64,000 nt of DNA from Bacteroidota bacterium (GCA_023458415.1 JAEWZO010000020.1:1-64000), one strand, 5' to 3'. Positions 1 to 8,036 are shown, numbered from the stretch's first letter. Numbers and translations: made by a program. The notes: generated from the sequence alone by a model not told the origin.

Positions 1-413
1 TCAGCAATTTCTGCTTTGGCAAAAATTCCTTCCAGTAAAATTTTCAGATTTTCGGGAGAGAAAAAAGTAGGTGTTCCGCCTCCCAAATGAAGTTCTTTGA
101 TTTTTGGTTTGCTTCCGAACAGATCAAGATACAGATCCCACTCTTTCAAAACACTTTCTAAATAAGGTGTTTCAACGGAGTGTTGTTTGGTAATTCTTTT
201 ATGGCAGGCACAAAACGTACACAACGCTTCACAAAAAGGCAAATGAATATAAATTGAAATTCCTTCCTCGTCGTTGCTTTCTTTAAACGCTTTTATCACT
301 GAACTTTCCCATTTTTCAGCAGTGAAATTGGCTTCGTCCCAAAAAGGAACGGTGGGATAAGAAGTGTAACGCGGACCCGGAATATTGTATTTGTTGATGA
401 GTGACTGATTCAT
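1..413 (-). CDS. hemN: Oxygen-independent coproporphyrinogen III oxidase, N-terminal part (cut by window edge)
   Basis: Radical-SAM enzyme that converts coproporphyrinogen III to protoporphyrinogen IX without oxygen, in cytoplasmic haem synthesis. I translated it from the ATG at 413-411: the protein begins MNQSLINKYNIPGPRYTSYP. The radical-SAM cluster motif C-x3-C-x2-C is seen at C61, C65 and C68 (PFCEALCTFCACH). A GGGTP motif for S-adenosylmethionine binding follows (HLGGGTPTFF). Only about 137 codons are inside the window and the C-terminal two thirds lie to the left. A TATTTTTG -7 box at 425-418 sits 4 nt before the start, so the mRNA may be leaderless. The extra N-terminal sequence with RYTSYP is typical of true HemN rather than HemW. 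Confidence 0.93.
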   Translation of the reverse strand, partial: MNQSLINKYNIPGPRYTSYPTVPFWDEANFTAEKWESSVIKAFKESNDEEGISIYIHLPFCEALCTFCACHKRITKQHSVETPYLESVLKEWDLYLDLFGSKPKIKELHLGGGTPTFFSPENLKILLEGIFAKAEIA

Positions 414-417
414 CCTA

Positions 418-425
418 CAAAAATA
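418..425 (-). promoter_or_regulatory. -7 box (TATTTTTG) of hemN
   Basis: Matches the Bacteroidetes -7 consensus TAnnTTTG on the minus strand. Only 4 nt separate it from the hemN ATG, which predicts transcription starting at or next to the start codon. Confidence 0.5.
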
Positions 426-459
426 CGGATTAATTGACAACAGAAAATCATAGCCAATA

Positions 460-488
460 AAAAAGCACTTCTGTTGGAAGTGCTTTTT
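460..488 (-). terminator. Rho-independent terminator after the leucine-rich protein gene
   Basis: Perfect hairpin AAAAAGCACTTC - TGTTG - GAAGTGCTTTTT with A/T runs on both sides. It could work in both directions, but only minus-strand transcripts arrive here. Confidence 0.8.
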
Positions 489-506
489 ATTGTTAAATTT
501 GTTTTT

Positions 507-1001
507 CTATCCGTAATAAACCTCCCAATTTTTCTGTTCTGCATTTGCAACAGCGGTCTGAGAAGGATTTCCCTGATTTTGAATTATATTGATATAAGCA
601 TTATCAGAAACTGTGCGGGTCGGCAAATCGTTCAAAATTTGGTCCATTGCAGAGCTTGATAAATTATTATCTTGAAGGTAAAGAAAATTCAATTTGGTGT
701 TTTTAGAAATAGCCAGTTTAGAAATTTTGTTAACATTAAGTTCGAGTCTTTCCAAACCTATCGCGTTTTTTAAATCTATTTCTGTTATTTCATTGTGAGT
801 GGCCTGAAATAATTTTACATGATCATGATCATAATAAACTTTTACGGTATTGCCTTTAGGACGTCGACTGAATCCATGATGACCGGTTGGAACTTCTATT
901 TTTACTCTTTCACCATCTCCCCAATCCACTTCCACTACTGTATCCTGCGAAACTACAAACCCAACACCAAAGTATTCTTCTAAGTCTATTGAAGTCTTCA
1001 T
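507..1001 (-). CDS. Leucine-rich-repeat-like protein, probably the body of a split lipoprotein
   Basis: 164 aa. The first part contains a PKD/immunoglobulin-like stretch (VEVDWGDGERV). The middle has two to three short leucine-rich turns (ITEIDLKNAIGLERLELN, LNFLYLQDNNLS) like those of surface LRR proteins. It has no signal peptide of its own. Its ATG shares one base with the stop codon of the 46-aa lipoprotein leader directly upstream (1001-1141). One extra A in the CCAAAAG run there would fuse both into a lipoprotein of about 211 aa reading NFQKVIMKTS across the joint. I therefore think this is one frameshifted lipoprotein gene rather than two genes. Function unknown; probably an outer-surface binding protein. 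Confidence 0.7.
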   Translation of the reverse strand: MKTSIDLEEYFGVGFVVSQDTVVEVDWGDGERVKIEVPTGHHGFSRRPKGNTVKVYYDHDHVKLFQATHNEITEIDLKNAIGLERLELNVNKISKLAISKNTKLNFLYLQDNNLSSSAMDQILNDLPTRTVSDNAYINIIQNQGNPSQTAVANAEQKNWEVYYG

Positions 1002-1141
1002 TATAACTTTTGGAAATTAGGATCATCCGGCGCATAATTAACCCCGAAATCATCATTATCATCACTCCTGCAGGATGAGAACGAGAATGCTGTGAACACA
1101 ATTAACAGTACAGCCAAGAGCTGCGGGAAATTTTTCTTCAT
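1001..1141 (-). CDS. Lipoprotein signal peptide fragment (N-terminus of the split LRR lipoprotein)
   Basis: 46 codons from ATG 1141 to TAA 1003-1001. It encodes a clear lipoprotein signal: MKKN, a hydrophobic core (LLAVLLIVFTAFSF), then SSC at residue 24, followed by an acidic tail SDDNDD. Acidic residues after the Cys are typical of Bacteroidetes surface-exported lipoproteins. It is too small to act alone and stops exactly at the start codon of the next reading frame. Read as the leader of the downstream LRR protein, either frameshifted or, less likely, translationally coupled by the TAATG overlap. Confidence 0.55.
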   Translation of the reverse strand: MKKNFPQLLAVLLIVFTAFSFSSCRSDDNDDFGVNYAPDDPNFQKL

Positions 1142-1224
1142 TTTTTCATTTTTTTTCTAATCAAAATTACTAATAATCCAGAAATTACGCCTCGGCCGAA
1201 AGTAATGTTAACAATTTATTAAGA

Positions 1225-2244
1225 TTAAAAAACAAGTTTCATCATGGTAATTCGGTTTTTCCCGGCTAAGATTACAGTGTTTTTATTAAACCATTCCGCC
1301 ACATAAAATCCTTTTTCCGCTGATAAGATTTTCCATGTTCTTCCGAAATCTTCCGAATAGGAAATATGCTGATCTCCCACTACAAGAATATCTTTCCCTT
1401 TGGAGCCGGGACGGATTTTCACACAGGTTGAATACCCCGCATTTGCTCCGGACGCCTTAATCTGCCATGTTTCTCCACCGTCTTTCGTGGTCGCTATGTT
1501 GTTGCTGTTCTCGGACTGTTTGGTATAATCGCCACCAACTGCAATACCGAATTCATCATCATAGAAATCAATTGAATACATCCCTTGCGAAGATTCGCCT
1601 TGCACAAAAGGTGTATCGAAAACTTCAGCAATTTTCTCATTTTGGTTTAAGCGAATAATTCTTGAAGCAGTTCCTCCGGTTGCGATCCACACGAAATTTT
1701 CAGAAGCCGCAATATTCGAATTACTGGCGGCAAACGCGGCCTCCCCTTTTTTCAGTAGCACGGATTTTAAATATTCGATGCGCTGCCAGTTTTTGTTATT
1801 GCCGGAATTTAAAAACATGATTTTCAAAGAAAGATCATCATCGGGATCAGAAAAGGTGTAGGCAATATTGGGTTCTACAAATTTCAGAGCATCATAAAAT
1901 GCATGTGGAGAATTATCCTGAAACATTTTCGCATGCTTCAGATTCTTCTTTCTGATCTTATAGAATTTTGCCGGATTTTCGATGCTGATGGTGTAAAAGT
2001 ATTTTCTGTCCTGAGCCAATGTTCTGAACTGCAGCTTTTCCTCCGCAAGACGAATCTGTTTCTTATCCTCGCTGTTTTCGATATCGACATATCCAAATTT
2101 AGAATTAGTTCCGGCATAGAAAACTTTCCCATTCCAAATTTCGATAGCGCGAATACTGATGTCGTCTTCCAGAAGTGGTTTGAGCTGAGTGGTTTGCGCA
2201 TTCCAACTGTAGCTGATCATCAAAAAAATCAGTAAATATTTCAT
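1225..2244 (-). CDS. Exported beta-propeller-like protein with BNR/Ycf48-type repeats
   Basis: 339 aa with an N-terminal signal peptide (MKYLLIFLMISYSWNAQ). The mature part holds repeated blade-like units: WNGKVFYAGTNSKFGYVD near the start, ENFVWIATGGTASRIIRL in the middle, and Asp-box motifs of the S/T-x-D-x-G-x-T-W type (TTKDGGETWQ, YSEDFGRTWK) near the end. These mark sialidase/Ycf48-like propellers. Related proteins are often annotated oxidoreductase in this group, but no cofactor motif is visible. Role unknown; probably a periplasmic or surface protein. Monocistronic: a terminator separates it from the permease upstream. Confidence 0.7.
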   Translation of the reverse strand: MKYLLIFLMISYSWNAQTTQLKPLLEDDISIRAIEIWNGKVFYAGTNSKFGYVDIENSEDKKQIRLAEEKLQFRTLAQDRKYFYTISIENPAKFYKIRKKNLKHAKMFQDNSPHAFYDALKFVEPNIAYTFSDPDDDLSLKIMFLNSGNNKNWQRIEYLKSVLLKKGEAAFAASNSNIAASENFVWIATGGTASRIIRLNQNEKIAEVFDTPFVQGESSQGMYSIDFYDDEFGIAVGGDYTKQSENSNNIATTKDGGETWQIKASGANAGYSTCVKIRPGSKGKDILVVGDQHISYSEDFGRTWKILSAEKGFYVAEWFNKNTVILAGKNRITMMKLVF

Positions 2245-2267
2245 GCAAAAATTTTTCTAAAAATAAA

Positions 2268-2294
2268 AAATCCGCCTCACATGGAAGCGGATTT
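2268..2294 (-). terminator. Terminator of the amino acid permease gene
   Basis: Stem AAATCCGC / GCGGATTT with an 11-nt loop. On the minus strand it is followed by a T-rich run. It lies just after the permease stop. Confidence 0.7.
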
Positions 2295-2310
2295 GTATTT
2301 AAGAAACTTC

Positions 2311-3777
2311 TTATTGCTGAAGTTTACTGTTTCTTTTCCCGTAAATGAAATAAATCAGTAGTCCTAAACCAAGCCAGATTCCCAGACGTTCCCAGCTTTC
2401 AATTGGCAATCCAGCCATCAAAGCGACGCAGACAATTACTCCTAAAATCGGGATAAAAGGAACTAATGGAACTCTGAATCCACGTTTGGCTTCCGGATGT
2501 TTTTTCCGCATCACGATTACGCCAATACAAACCAATGAAAATGCGAACAAAGTACCGATACTTACCATATGGCCCAAATCGGAAACAGGTACAAAACCGG
2601 CAAAAATGCTCACAAAAAACATGAAAATAATATTCGTGATGTACGGTGTTCTGTTCTTTTCATGAAGCTTACTGAAAAATTTTGGCAACAGTCCGTCAAT
2701 ACTCATTGAATAGAAAACGCGGCTCTGTCCCATTAACATTACCAACATTACCGAAGTATAACCCGCAATAATCGCGATGGTTAAAGCGGAATTGAGGAAA
2801 TGATATCCTGTTTTCGCAAACGCTGTATTCACCGGACTTGCATCGCCTTTAAAGTTGATATAATTCTCCAGGCCTGTCAAAACGTACGAAAACAAAACGT
2901 AAAGAATAGTACAAACAACCAAAGAACCGATAATACCAATCGGCATATTTTTCTGAGGATTCTTGGCTTCCTGAGCGGCTGTACTCACTGCATCAAAACC
3001 GATGAAAGCAAAGAAAACGACTCCCGCAGCACGCAGAATTCCACTCCAGCCGTAATGCCCGAAATAATCGCTGTTAAAGAAATCAAAGAAACCAATCGTT
3101 CCGCTTTTCAACATTTCTTCACCCTGATTCACCGGAATGAAAGGATCGTGATTGGCAGGATTAATAAAACTCCATCCCAACGCAATAAAAATAAGTACAA
3201 CGGCAACTTTTAAAATTACCAGAATATTGTTGGCTACTGCAGATTCGCGCATTCCACGTATCAGAAGTAATGACAAAACCACAACGATTAAAATAGCCGG
3301 AAGATTTACGATACCGCCTTCCCACGGACCATACAGAAGTTCTTTAGGTAAATCAATGCCGAATCCGGAAAGAAACTTTGCCACATATTGCGACCAGCTT
3401 GAAGCCACGGTTGCCGCGCCTAAAGCATATTCGAGGACCAAATCCCAACCGATAATCCACGCGATAAATTCGCCCATTGTTGCGTAAGAATAGGTATAAG
3501 CGCTTCCCGCCACCGGAATCATCGATGCAAATTCTGCATAGCAAAGTCCGGCGAAAGCACAGCCCAAAGCAGCGAGTATAAAAGAGTAAACTACGGCGGG
3601 ACCGGCGTTATCAGCGGCAGCAATCCCGGTAAGAGAAAATAATCCGGCTCCGATGATTGCACCGATTCCCAACGCTACCAAAGCCGGAGCTCCGAGCGTT
3701 TTTTTCAAACCCTTTTCATCATCATTGGCTTCAGAAATTAATCTTTCAAGGGGTTTGGTTTTCCAAATATTCGACAT
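2311..3777 (-). CDS. APC-family amino acid permease (cationic amino acid transporter type)
   Basis: 488-aa inner-membrane protein with about 12 hydrophobic segments. The N-terminal TM1 signature GIGAIIGAGLFSLTG and the AGLCYAEFASMIPVAGSAYTY segment are typical of the CAT/YfnA branch of the amino acid-polyamine-organocation superfamily. The later FIGFDAVSTAAQEAKNPQKNMP also fits this branch. It should import amino acids by proton symport or exchange; the substrate cannot be read from sequence. A second, different member of the same family starts at 62321. Single-gene unit with its own terminator. Confidence 0.9.
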   Translation of the reverse strand: MSNIWKTKPLERLISEANDDEKGLKKTLGAPALVALGIGAIIGAGLFSLTGIAAADNAGPAVVYSFILAALGCAFAGLCYAEFASMIPVAGSAYTYSYATMGEFIAWIIGWDLVLEYALGAATVASSWSQYVAKFLSGFGIDLPKELLYGPWEGGIVNLPAILIVVVLSLLLIRGMRESAVANNILVILKVAVVLIFIALGWSFINPANHDPFIPVNQGEEMLKSGTIGFFDFFNSDYFGHYGWSGILRAAGVVFFAFIGFDAVSTAAQEAKNPQKNMPIGIIGSLVVCTILYVLFSYVLTGLENYINFKGDASPVNTAFAKTGYHFLNSALTIAIIAGYTSVMLVMLMGQSRVFYSMSIDGLLPKFFSKLHEKNRTPYITNIIFMFFVSIFAGFVPVSDLGHMVSIGTLFAFSLVCIGVIVMRKKHPEAKRGFRVPLVPFIPILGVIVCVALMAGLPIESWERLGIWLGLGLLIYFIYGKRNSKLQQ

Positions 3778-3894
3778 ATCAGTTTAAATGTTTTTTCAAA
3801 AATAGAAAAATTTTGGAGTTTTTAACATTTTTTAGTCACCGAAGTCGAATGAGAACGAGATTTTTGTTGTAGAAAACCGATTATCCGTTCATTA

Positions 3895-4455
3895 TCATTT
3901 TCCTAACTGAACCTTCACCAAACCACGAATCTGATTTTCTTTATAACCCGTTGCTAGATCTTCAGGATATAACGCTGCCAATTTTGCTGAGACTTCCGGT
4001 TTGATATTTTTACCTGGAACACCGTGACATTGCAAACACATCGCATTGGTAACCAGCGGATCGTAGAGAAAACCATTTTCAGTTGTCGGTTGAAGTTGCT
4101 GTTTTTCTTTAAGCAGATTTTTATATTTTTCAATAATTTCTATTTCTGTTGCCGAAGCTTTATTAGTCTGATTTCTCGGCTGATCGGATACGCGTGAAAC
4201 GGAAATTCCATGTTTGTCCGCAACTGATTTAGTAAGTGGCAACGCTTCAATATTGCAGAATGAAACCGCTTCAGCGGTTCCGCTCTCACCTATTTTCGCT
4301 GTGAGTTGGGAAACTAGAACTTTTTTCAGTTCAGCAGAAATCAGAGTTGCTGAATCTTCAGATATTACTTCTTGAAGTTTTACCGTGGAAATTTTCTGCT
4401 CTTTTTGACAGGAAGCAGCAACAAGGACAATTAAAAGAATACTAATTTTTTTCAT
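3895..4455 (-). CDS. DUF3365 lipoprotein with c-type haem-like CxxCH motif
   Basis: 186 aa from the ATG at 4455. A longer reading from a TTG at 4470 is possible but adds only five residues before the signal peptide. Lipoprotein signal: MKKISILLIVLVAASCQ, Cys at residue 17. The rest matches the DUF3365 (Tll0287-like) sensor/haem domain: ISVSRVSDQPRNQTNKA in the middle and CLQCHG near the C-terminus, a CxxCH that would bind haem c covalently. Probably a periplasmic redox or haem protein anchored in a membrane. Divergent from pnuC. Confidence 0.8.
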   Translation of the reverse strand: MKKISILLIVLVAASCQKEQKISTVKLQEVISEDSATLISAELKKVLVSQLTAKIGESGTAEAVSFCNIEALPLTKSVADKHGISVSRVSDQPRNQTNKASATEIEIIEKYKNLLKEKQQLQPTTENGFLYDPLVTNAMCLQCHGVPGKNIKPEVSAKLAALYPEDLATGYKENQIRGLVKVQLGK

Positions 4456-4496
4456 ATCATGTTTTTTCAAAATAAATAAAATATTTAAAACGAAAA

Positions 4497-4516
4497 GATC
4501 TACATTATCATAGATC
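4497..4516. repeat. Inverted repeat GATCTA-N8-TAGATC before pnuC
   Basis: Six-base perfect arms in the 96-bp divergent region between the DUF3365 gene and pnuC, just upstream of the pnuC promoter box. Possible operator; no known regulator site is recognised. Confidence 0.35.
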
Positions 4517-4538
4517 GAAATTTACGCAAATTTTAATT

Positions 4539-4546
4539 TACCTTTA
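4539..4546 (+). promoter_or_regulatory. -7 box-like TACCTTTA of pnuC
   Basis: One mismatch from TAnnTTTG and only 5 nt before the pnuC ATG at 4552. This predicts a leaderless or nearly leaderless mRNA. Confidence 0.4.
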
Positions 4547-4551
4547 CGCTC

Positions 4552-5217
4552 ATGAATTTCTACGAGCTCTTTCTTAAACCTTATGAGTCCTACGAAACTT
4601 ATCAAATAATTCTTGAAGCTGTGGCTACAGTTTTCGGATTGCTTAGTGTTTTTTTCTCGATCCGAAAAAACATTTGGGTTTTCCCTACCGGAATTATTTC
4701 GACCGGACTTTACGTTTATATTCTCTTTAAGTTTGGGCTTTTAGGCGACATGCTGATTAACGTTTATTACACGATGATGAGCGTTTACGGCTGGTTTCTT
4801 TGGTCGAAAAACTCTGAAGATCATGTTCATGTTGATGTGGGCTACACAGCCCATAAAGAATGGATTTATGCATCATTGCTTTTTGCAGCAAGTTTAGTAT
4901 TGGTAACCATTGTCTATTATTACAGACCGATACTTGACAATAATTTTTCGACTGAAAATATTTCTCTGAATCTCAATTATCTCGACTGGGCAAATTGGCT
5001 GGATATTTTCACCACTGCAATTTTCCTTGTGGGAATGTGGTTGATGGCAAAACGACGCATAGAAAACTGGATTTTCTGGATTATCGGCGACCTCATTTCC
5101 ATACCAATGTATATTTATAAAGGACTCGGAATAACCTCTGTTCAATATCTGATATTCACCGTGATGGCGATTATTGGCTACTTACAGTGGAAGAAATCAG
5201 TTGCTACAAAGCCATAA
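4552..5217 (+). CDS. pnuC: Nicotinamide riboside transporter PnuC
   Basis: 221-aa inner-membrane protein, usual size for PnuC. Seven or so hydrophobic helices. Family motifs include NIWVFPTGIISTGLYVYILF, GDMLINVYYTMMSVYGWFLW near the middle and the C-terminal ENWIFWIIGDLISIPMYIYK with the WxxW/GD pattern. PnuC moves nicotinamide riboside (or a related vitamin such as thiamine in some members) across the membrane by facilitated diffusion, feeding NAD synthesis. No kinase or TonB receptor gene sits beside it here, so the exact vitamin is not settled by context. Single gene followed by a hairpin. Confidence 0.9.
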   Translation: MNFYELFLKPYESYETYQIILEAVATVFGLLSVFFSIRKNIWVFPTGIISTGLYVYILFKFGLLGDMLINVYYTMMSVYGWFLWSKNSEDHVHVDVGYTAHKEWIYASLLFAASLVLVTIVYYYRPILDNNFSTENISLNLNYLDWANWLDIFTTAIFLVGMWLMAKRRIENWIFWIIGDLISIPMYIYKGLGITSVQYLIFTVMAIIGYLQWKKSVATKP

Positions 5218-5220
5218 AAA

Positions 5221-5247
5221 AATCACTATACGATTAGTATAGTGATT
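5221..5247. terminator. Hairpin after pnuC
   Basis: Perfect 11-bp stem AATCACTATAC / GTATAGTGATT with loop GATTA. The A-run lies on its left, so it resembles a terminator for minus-strand transcripts more than for pnuC. It may be a second stop for the response-regulator operon. Confidence 0.5.
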
Positions 5248-5362
5248 CGAAATGAAATATGGTTATTAGTTCGTACTGGCTCGATAATCAATTATTTAAT
5301 GTTTGATATCATTCTCACCATTTGTGTTTTCCTAGGTCAAAATTAGTTAGTATTACAATACC

Positions 5363-5388
5363 AAAAAAGGGTGAAATCACCCTTTTTT
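5363..5388 (-). terminator. Terminator of the two-component operon
   Basis: AAAAAAGGGTG / CACCCTTTTTT hairpin with an AAAT loop, directly after the response regulator stop and flanked by A/T runs. Confidence 0.85.
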
Positions 5389-6033
5389 TTAACAAATGTT
5401 ATGTTTTAACGCAAAGAGAACTATTCCCACCCTGGTTTTTACGTTCAGTTTCATCTGTAGCGAATCCCGGTAATTATCAACTGTACGCGGACTCACGTTC
5501 ATTTTTTCGGCAATTTCTCGGTACGTTAATTCTGAACAGGCCAGTTTCATAAACTCAACTTCATTTGGCTTTAGGTTTTCGCTGATCTGTTCTACAAATA
5601 AATCCTGCTGTTTTACTTTAAGAAGTTTTTCAGTTACAACATCTGTGTAAAAACTATTTCCATTATGCACAATCTGTATCGCCTCAAAAAGAATTTCCGG
5701 CGAAGTATCTTTCAAAAGGTAACCTTTCGCACCGGCCTTCAACATAGAAATAATCGATTCTTCACTGTCTTCCATTGTAAGCGCGACTACTTTTAAATCC
5801 GGGTAACTCTTCACAAGTTCAGCGGTTGTTTCTATCCCGTTTTTCAAAGGCATATTTATGTCCATCAAAACAACATCCGGAAATTCATCGTTTTGCTTCA
5901 GTGCGTCTATGATTTCATTTCCACTGTTACAATTAAGGACAACTGTAAAATCCTGCCGTGTAGAAAACATATTTTCTATGGCTTTAGAAACCAGCTGATG
6001 GTCATCTACAATGGCAATTTTTATCGGTTCCAT
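5389..6033 (-). CDS. NarL/LuxR-family response regulator
   Basis: 214 aa. Receiver domain at residues 1-120 with the acidic pair D10-D11, phospho-acceptor D58 (VVLMDINMP), the switch threonine in VALTMED and the conserved Lys in YLLKD. C-terminal LuxR-type helix-turn-helix at about 150-210 (ELTYREIAEKMNVSPRTVDN). Its start overlaps the end of the histidine kinase gene by 13 bp, so the two are coupled. Expected to be phosphorylated by that kinase and to bind DNA as a dimer. Targets unknown; the operon's own promoter is a candidate. Confidence 0.93.
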   Translation of the reverse strand: MEPIKIAIVDDHQLVSKAIENMFSTRQDFTVVLNCNSGNEIIDALKQNDEFPDVVLMDINMPLKNGIETTAELVKSYPDLKVVALTMEDSEESIISMLKAGAKGYLLKDTSPEILFEAIQIVHNGNSFYTDVVTEKLLKVKQQDLFVEQISENLKPNEVEFMKLACSELTYREIAEKMNVSPRTVDNYRDSLQMKLNVKTRVGIVLFALKHNIC

Positions 6034-6806
6034 GGTGTTAGTTTATGTTTATTATACGTGATATTAACTTCAGTTCCATCGTTTATCTTTGAGCTAATTT
6101 GAAGTTTTGCACCCAAAAGATTTGCACGGTGTTCTATATTTTTCAAACCAGAACCGGCTCGTTCACGCTCATTAAATCCTACTCCATTATCTTTGATTTT
6201 AATGCGGAGAATTTCGTGTTCGTCATGTAAAACCACACTCAATTCTGTAGCCTTGGAATGTTTCAGTACATTGTTAATCATCTCCTGCACCATTCTGAAA
6301 AGTATTAAACTATGTTTAGGATTGATATCAATTTCATCTGCATTTTTCTGATAGTTTAACGAAATAAATCCGAGTTTTCTAATTCTCCGTAATTCCCGTT
6401 CAAGTGAATCCGTAAATCCAAAATATTCCACCTGATCGGTAATAAAATTCTTGGACATATTTCTCAAATCCTGAATACTCTCACCTAAGAGATCTGAGAT
6501 TTCTTTCAAATTTCCTTTGGTTTTTTCTTCCACTTGAGGAATAACCTGTGCTGTCATCAGTTTTGCAACTGTAAGTTTCTGACCGATATCATCGTGAAGT
6601 TCCCGACCGATATGACTCAATGTTAACTCTTTCATTTCGATTTGAGCCAACGAAAGTTCACGCTGAAAACTCGCTTCTTTCTCTTTTTGAGTAATAATCA
6701 GTTGTGACTTTTTTCTGATGAAGAACGCATAAATCAGCATCATCATCAAGACAATAAAAAGAATGATGATGGTGGAATAAATGATAAGTGCTTCTGTTTT
6801 AATCAT
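6021..6806 (-). CDS. Membrane-anchored sensor histidine kinase, NarX/DegS (HisKA_3) type
   Basis: 261 aa. One N-terminal membrane helix (about 7-30) with almost no extracellular part, then a coiled coil (about 35-65). The HisKA_3 box has phospho-acceptor H71 in GRELHDDIGQKL. The ATP-binding part has the N box (MINNVLKHSKATEL), G1 (DNGVGF) and G2 (GSGLKNIEHRANLLGA). Because it lacks a periplasmic sensing domain, the signal probably comes from a partner. The multi-helix membrane protein encoded just upstream (6822-7466) is the obvious candidate. Partner response regulator overlaps downstream. Confidence 0.92.
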   Translation of the reverse strand: MIKTEALIIYSTIIILFIVLMMMLIYAFFIRKKSQLIITQKEKEASFQRELSLAQIEMKELTLSHIGRELHDDIGQKLTVAKLMTAQVIPQVEEKTKGNLKEISDLLGESIQDLRNMSKNFITDQVEYFGFTDSLERELRRIRKLGFISLNYQKNADEIDINPKHSLILFRMVQEMINNVLKHSKATELSVVLHDEHEILRIKIKDNGVGFNERERAGSGLKNIEHRANLLGAKLQISSKINDGTEVNITYNKHKLTPWNR

Positions 6807-6821
6807 TTCTGATGTATGAAG

Positions 6822-7466
6822 TTACACTTTTTTGACATACAGTGTACCAAACATCAAAATCCCGTAACCTACATAGTTTATGGCAGCAATCATCACTCGG
6901 AAAGTCGTAATATTCATAATGGAATCCGCCACATTCGTGATAAGCATCAACGGAACAATGCCAATAAAAACCACCAAAATTCCCGTCATTGCCCAAATCG
7001 GAAAATAATTGGTGATGTTTAAAATGATGTCCGAGTTGAAGGTTTCAATTATGAAAATTGTTATGGAAAGCAAAAGCAGCAAGCTGATAGCAAAAAAGGT
7101 CTGACTTGGAAATATGGTGAAGAAATTTTCGATAAACACTGCAGAAAAAATGTATGTAAGAACCGCAAGAGCCAAAACTATATTATGCAAATTTCTGTAT
7201 ATTTTCTCTTTTGCCAATGACCTGAAATAGAGAAAAAAGCACAGGTAAACGGCAATGAGAATTCCGGAAACAAAAAGAAAAGCGGTACTTGCGCCCTTTT
7301 GCTGTAGCGAATAAAAAAACGCAGCACCGTTCACCACTGTGCTTATAATCATGGCAGCAAGAAAATATCCAAGTCCAGGTCCCAGTTTTTTATATCTGAG
7401 AATTAGGATGATGCATAGAATTGCTGTTAATATATTTGGTAAAACCTTCTGAACAAAGTCCTCCAT
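6822..7466 (-). CDS. Multi-helix membrane protein of unknown function in the two-component operon
   Basis: 214 aa, very hydrophobic, with about six to seven predicted helices (for example NILTAILCIILIL, YFLAAMIISTVVNGAAFFYSL, FFAISLLLLLSITIFI). I do not recognise a family. It lies 3 bp after the 136-aa gene and 15 bp before the histidine kinase, all on one strand. The kinase has no sensor domain, so this protein is a good candidate for signal input, in the manner of 7TM sensor modules. That is inference from position only. Confidence 0.6.
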   Translation of the reverse strand: MEDFVQKVLPNILTAILCIILILRYKKLGPGLGYFLAAMIISTVVNGAAFFYSLQQKGASTAFLFVSGILIAVYLCFFLYFRSLAKEKIYRNLHNIVLALAVLTYIFSAVFIENFFTIFPSQTFFAISLLLLLSITIFIIETFNSDIILNITNYFPIWAMTGILVVFIGIVPLMLITNVADSIMNITTFRVMIAAINYVGYGILMFGTLYVKKV

Positions 7467-7469
7467 TTC

Positions 7470-7880
7470 TTAGTCGTACGGCGGTGTTATGGTGGAAAAA
7501 TTCATTTCAGGAATATCCAGAGAAGCCGGCTCAACAAAGCCCTGTTTGCCTTCTGTGTTCTCTGGAACTGCATCTAAATCAGCGGCGGAAATTACTATGG
7601 TTTGGTATCCTGCATATTTTGGTTTCACATCGGAAAAATCTGCAGTGGGATATTTGGCCATCGTAATTCTTATTCCTTTCTTTCTAATTCCCTGCTTTTC
7701 CATTTCATCCCGAATCAAATCGAGATATTGCTGCATAATATCAAGATCAAAAGTGTACATTCTCGAATCCGGTTTGTCATACGGTCGCGAAGTGTTGATA
7801 GTCCTGTAATTGGATTCCAAATACTCATTTTTCAGGATTTCGCTTTTCTTCCTGTCGATTAAGTGATCTTTTAAACTCAT
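7470..7880 (-). CDS. Conserved hypothetical cytoplasmic protein, first gene of the two-component operon
   Basis: 136 aa, soluble, no signal peptide or membrane segment. Begins MSLKDHLIDRKKSEILKN and ends with a proline-rich tail (MNFSTITPPYD). The middle reads GIRITMAKYPTADF and YQTIVISAADLDAVPE, which looks like alternating strands. No family recognised. It is the promoter-proximal gene of the operon that continues into a membrane protein, histidine kinase and response regulator, so a regulatory role is possible but unproven. Confidence 0.55.
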   Translation of the reverse strand: MSLKDHLIDRKKSEILKNEYLESNYRTINTSRPYDKPDSRMYTFDLDIMQQYLDLIRDEMEKQGIRKKGIRITMAKYPTADFSDVKPKYAGYQTIVISAADLDAVPENTEGKQGFVEPASLDIPEMNFSTITPPYD

Positions 7881-7920
7881 GGTTAAACTTTTTTTGGTTA
7901 ATAATTTTTCGAATTGAAAA

Positions 7921-7928
7921 CAAAGTTA
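7921..7928 (-). promoter_or_regulatory. -7 box TAACTTTG of the two-component operon
   Basis: Exact TAnnTTTG match on the minus strand, about 40 nt before the ATG at 7880. Confidence 0.5.
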
Positions 7929-8007
7929 TATTTTATCTTTTGTAAAAGAAACCGTTAAATCACCCTTTTTTCAAAAAAAGACAATTGCTTCTCTGCCACG
8001 ATATTCG

Positions 8008-8015
8008 TACCTTTA
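8008..8015 (+). promoter_or_regulatory. Promoter of the YggS-family gene (TTG-N20-TACCTTTA)
   Basis: TTG at about 7985 followed 20 nt later by TACCTTTA. This is the Bacteroidetes -33/-7 arrangement, with a leader of roughly 20 nt. Confidence 0.45.
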
Positions 8016-8036
8016 CAACTTCATTATAAAACTGAC

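Noticed and set aside
910..1101. 63-aa minus frame near the split lipoprotein
   Set aside because: Third frame of the same DNA; the signal peptide and LRR body are in the other two frames.
5322..5552. 76-aa + frame opposite the response regulator
   Set aside because: Crosses the terminator and lies antisense to the LuxR HTH coding region.
7983..8036. Riboswitch (PLP or other) before the YggS-family gene
   Set aside because: The leader predicted from the promoter is only about 20 nt, too short for a riboswitch.
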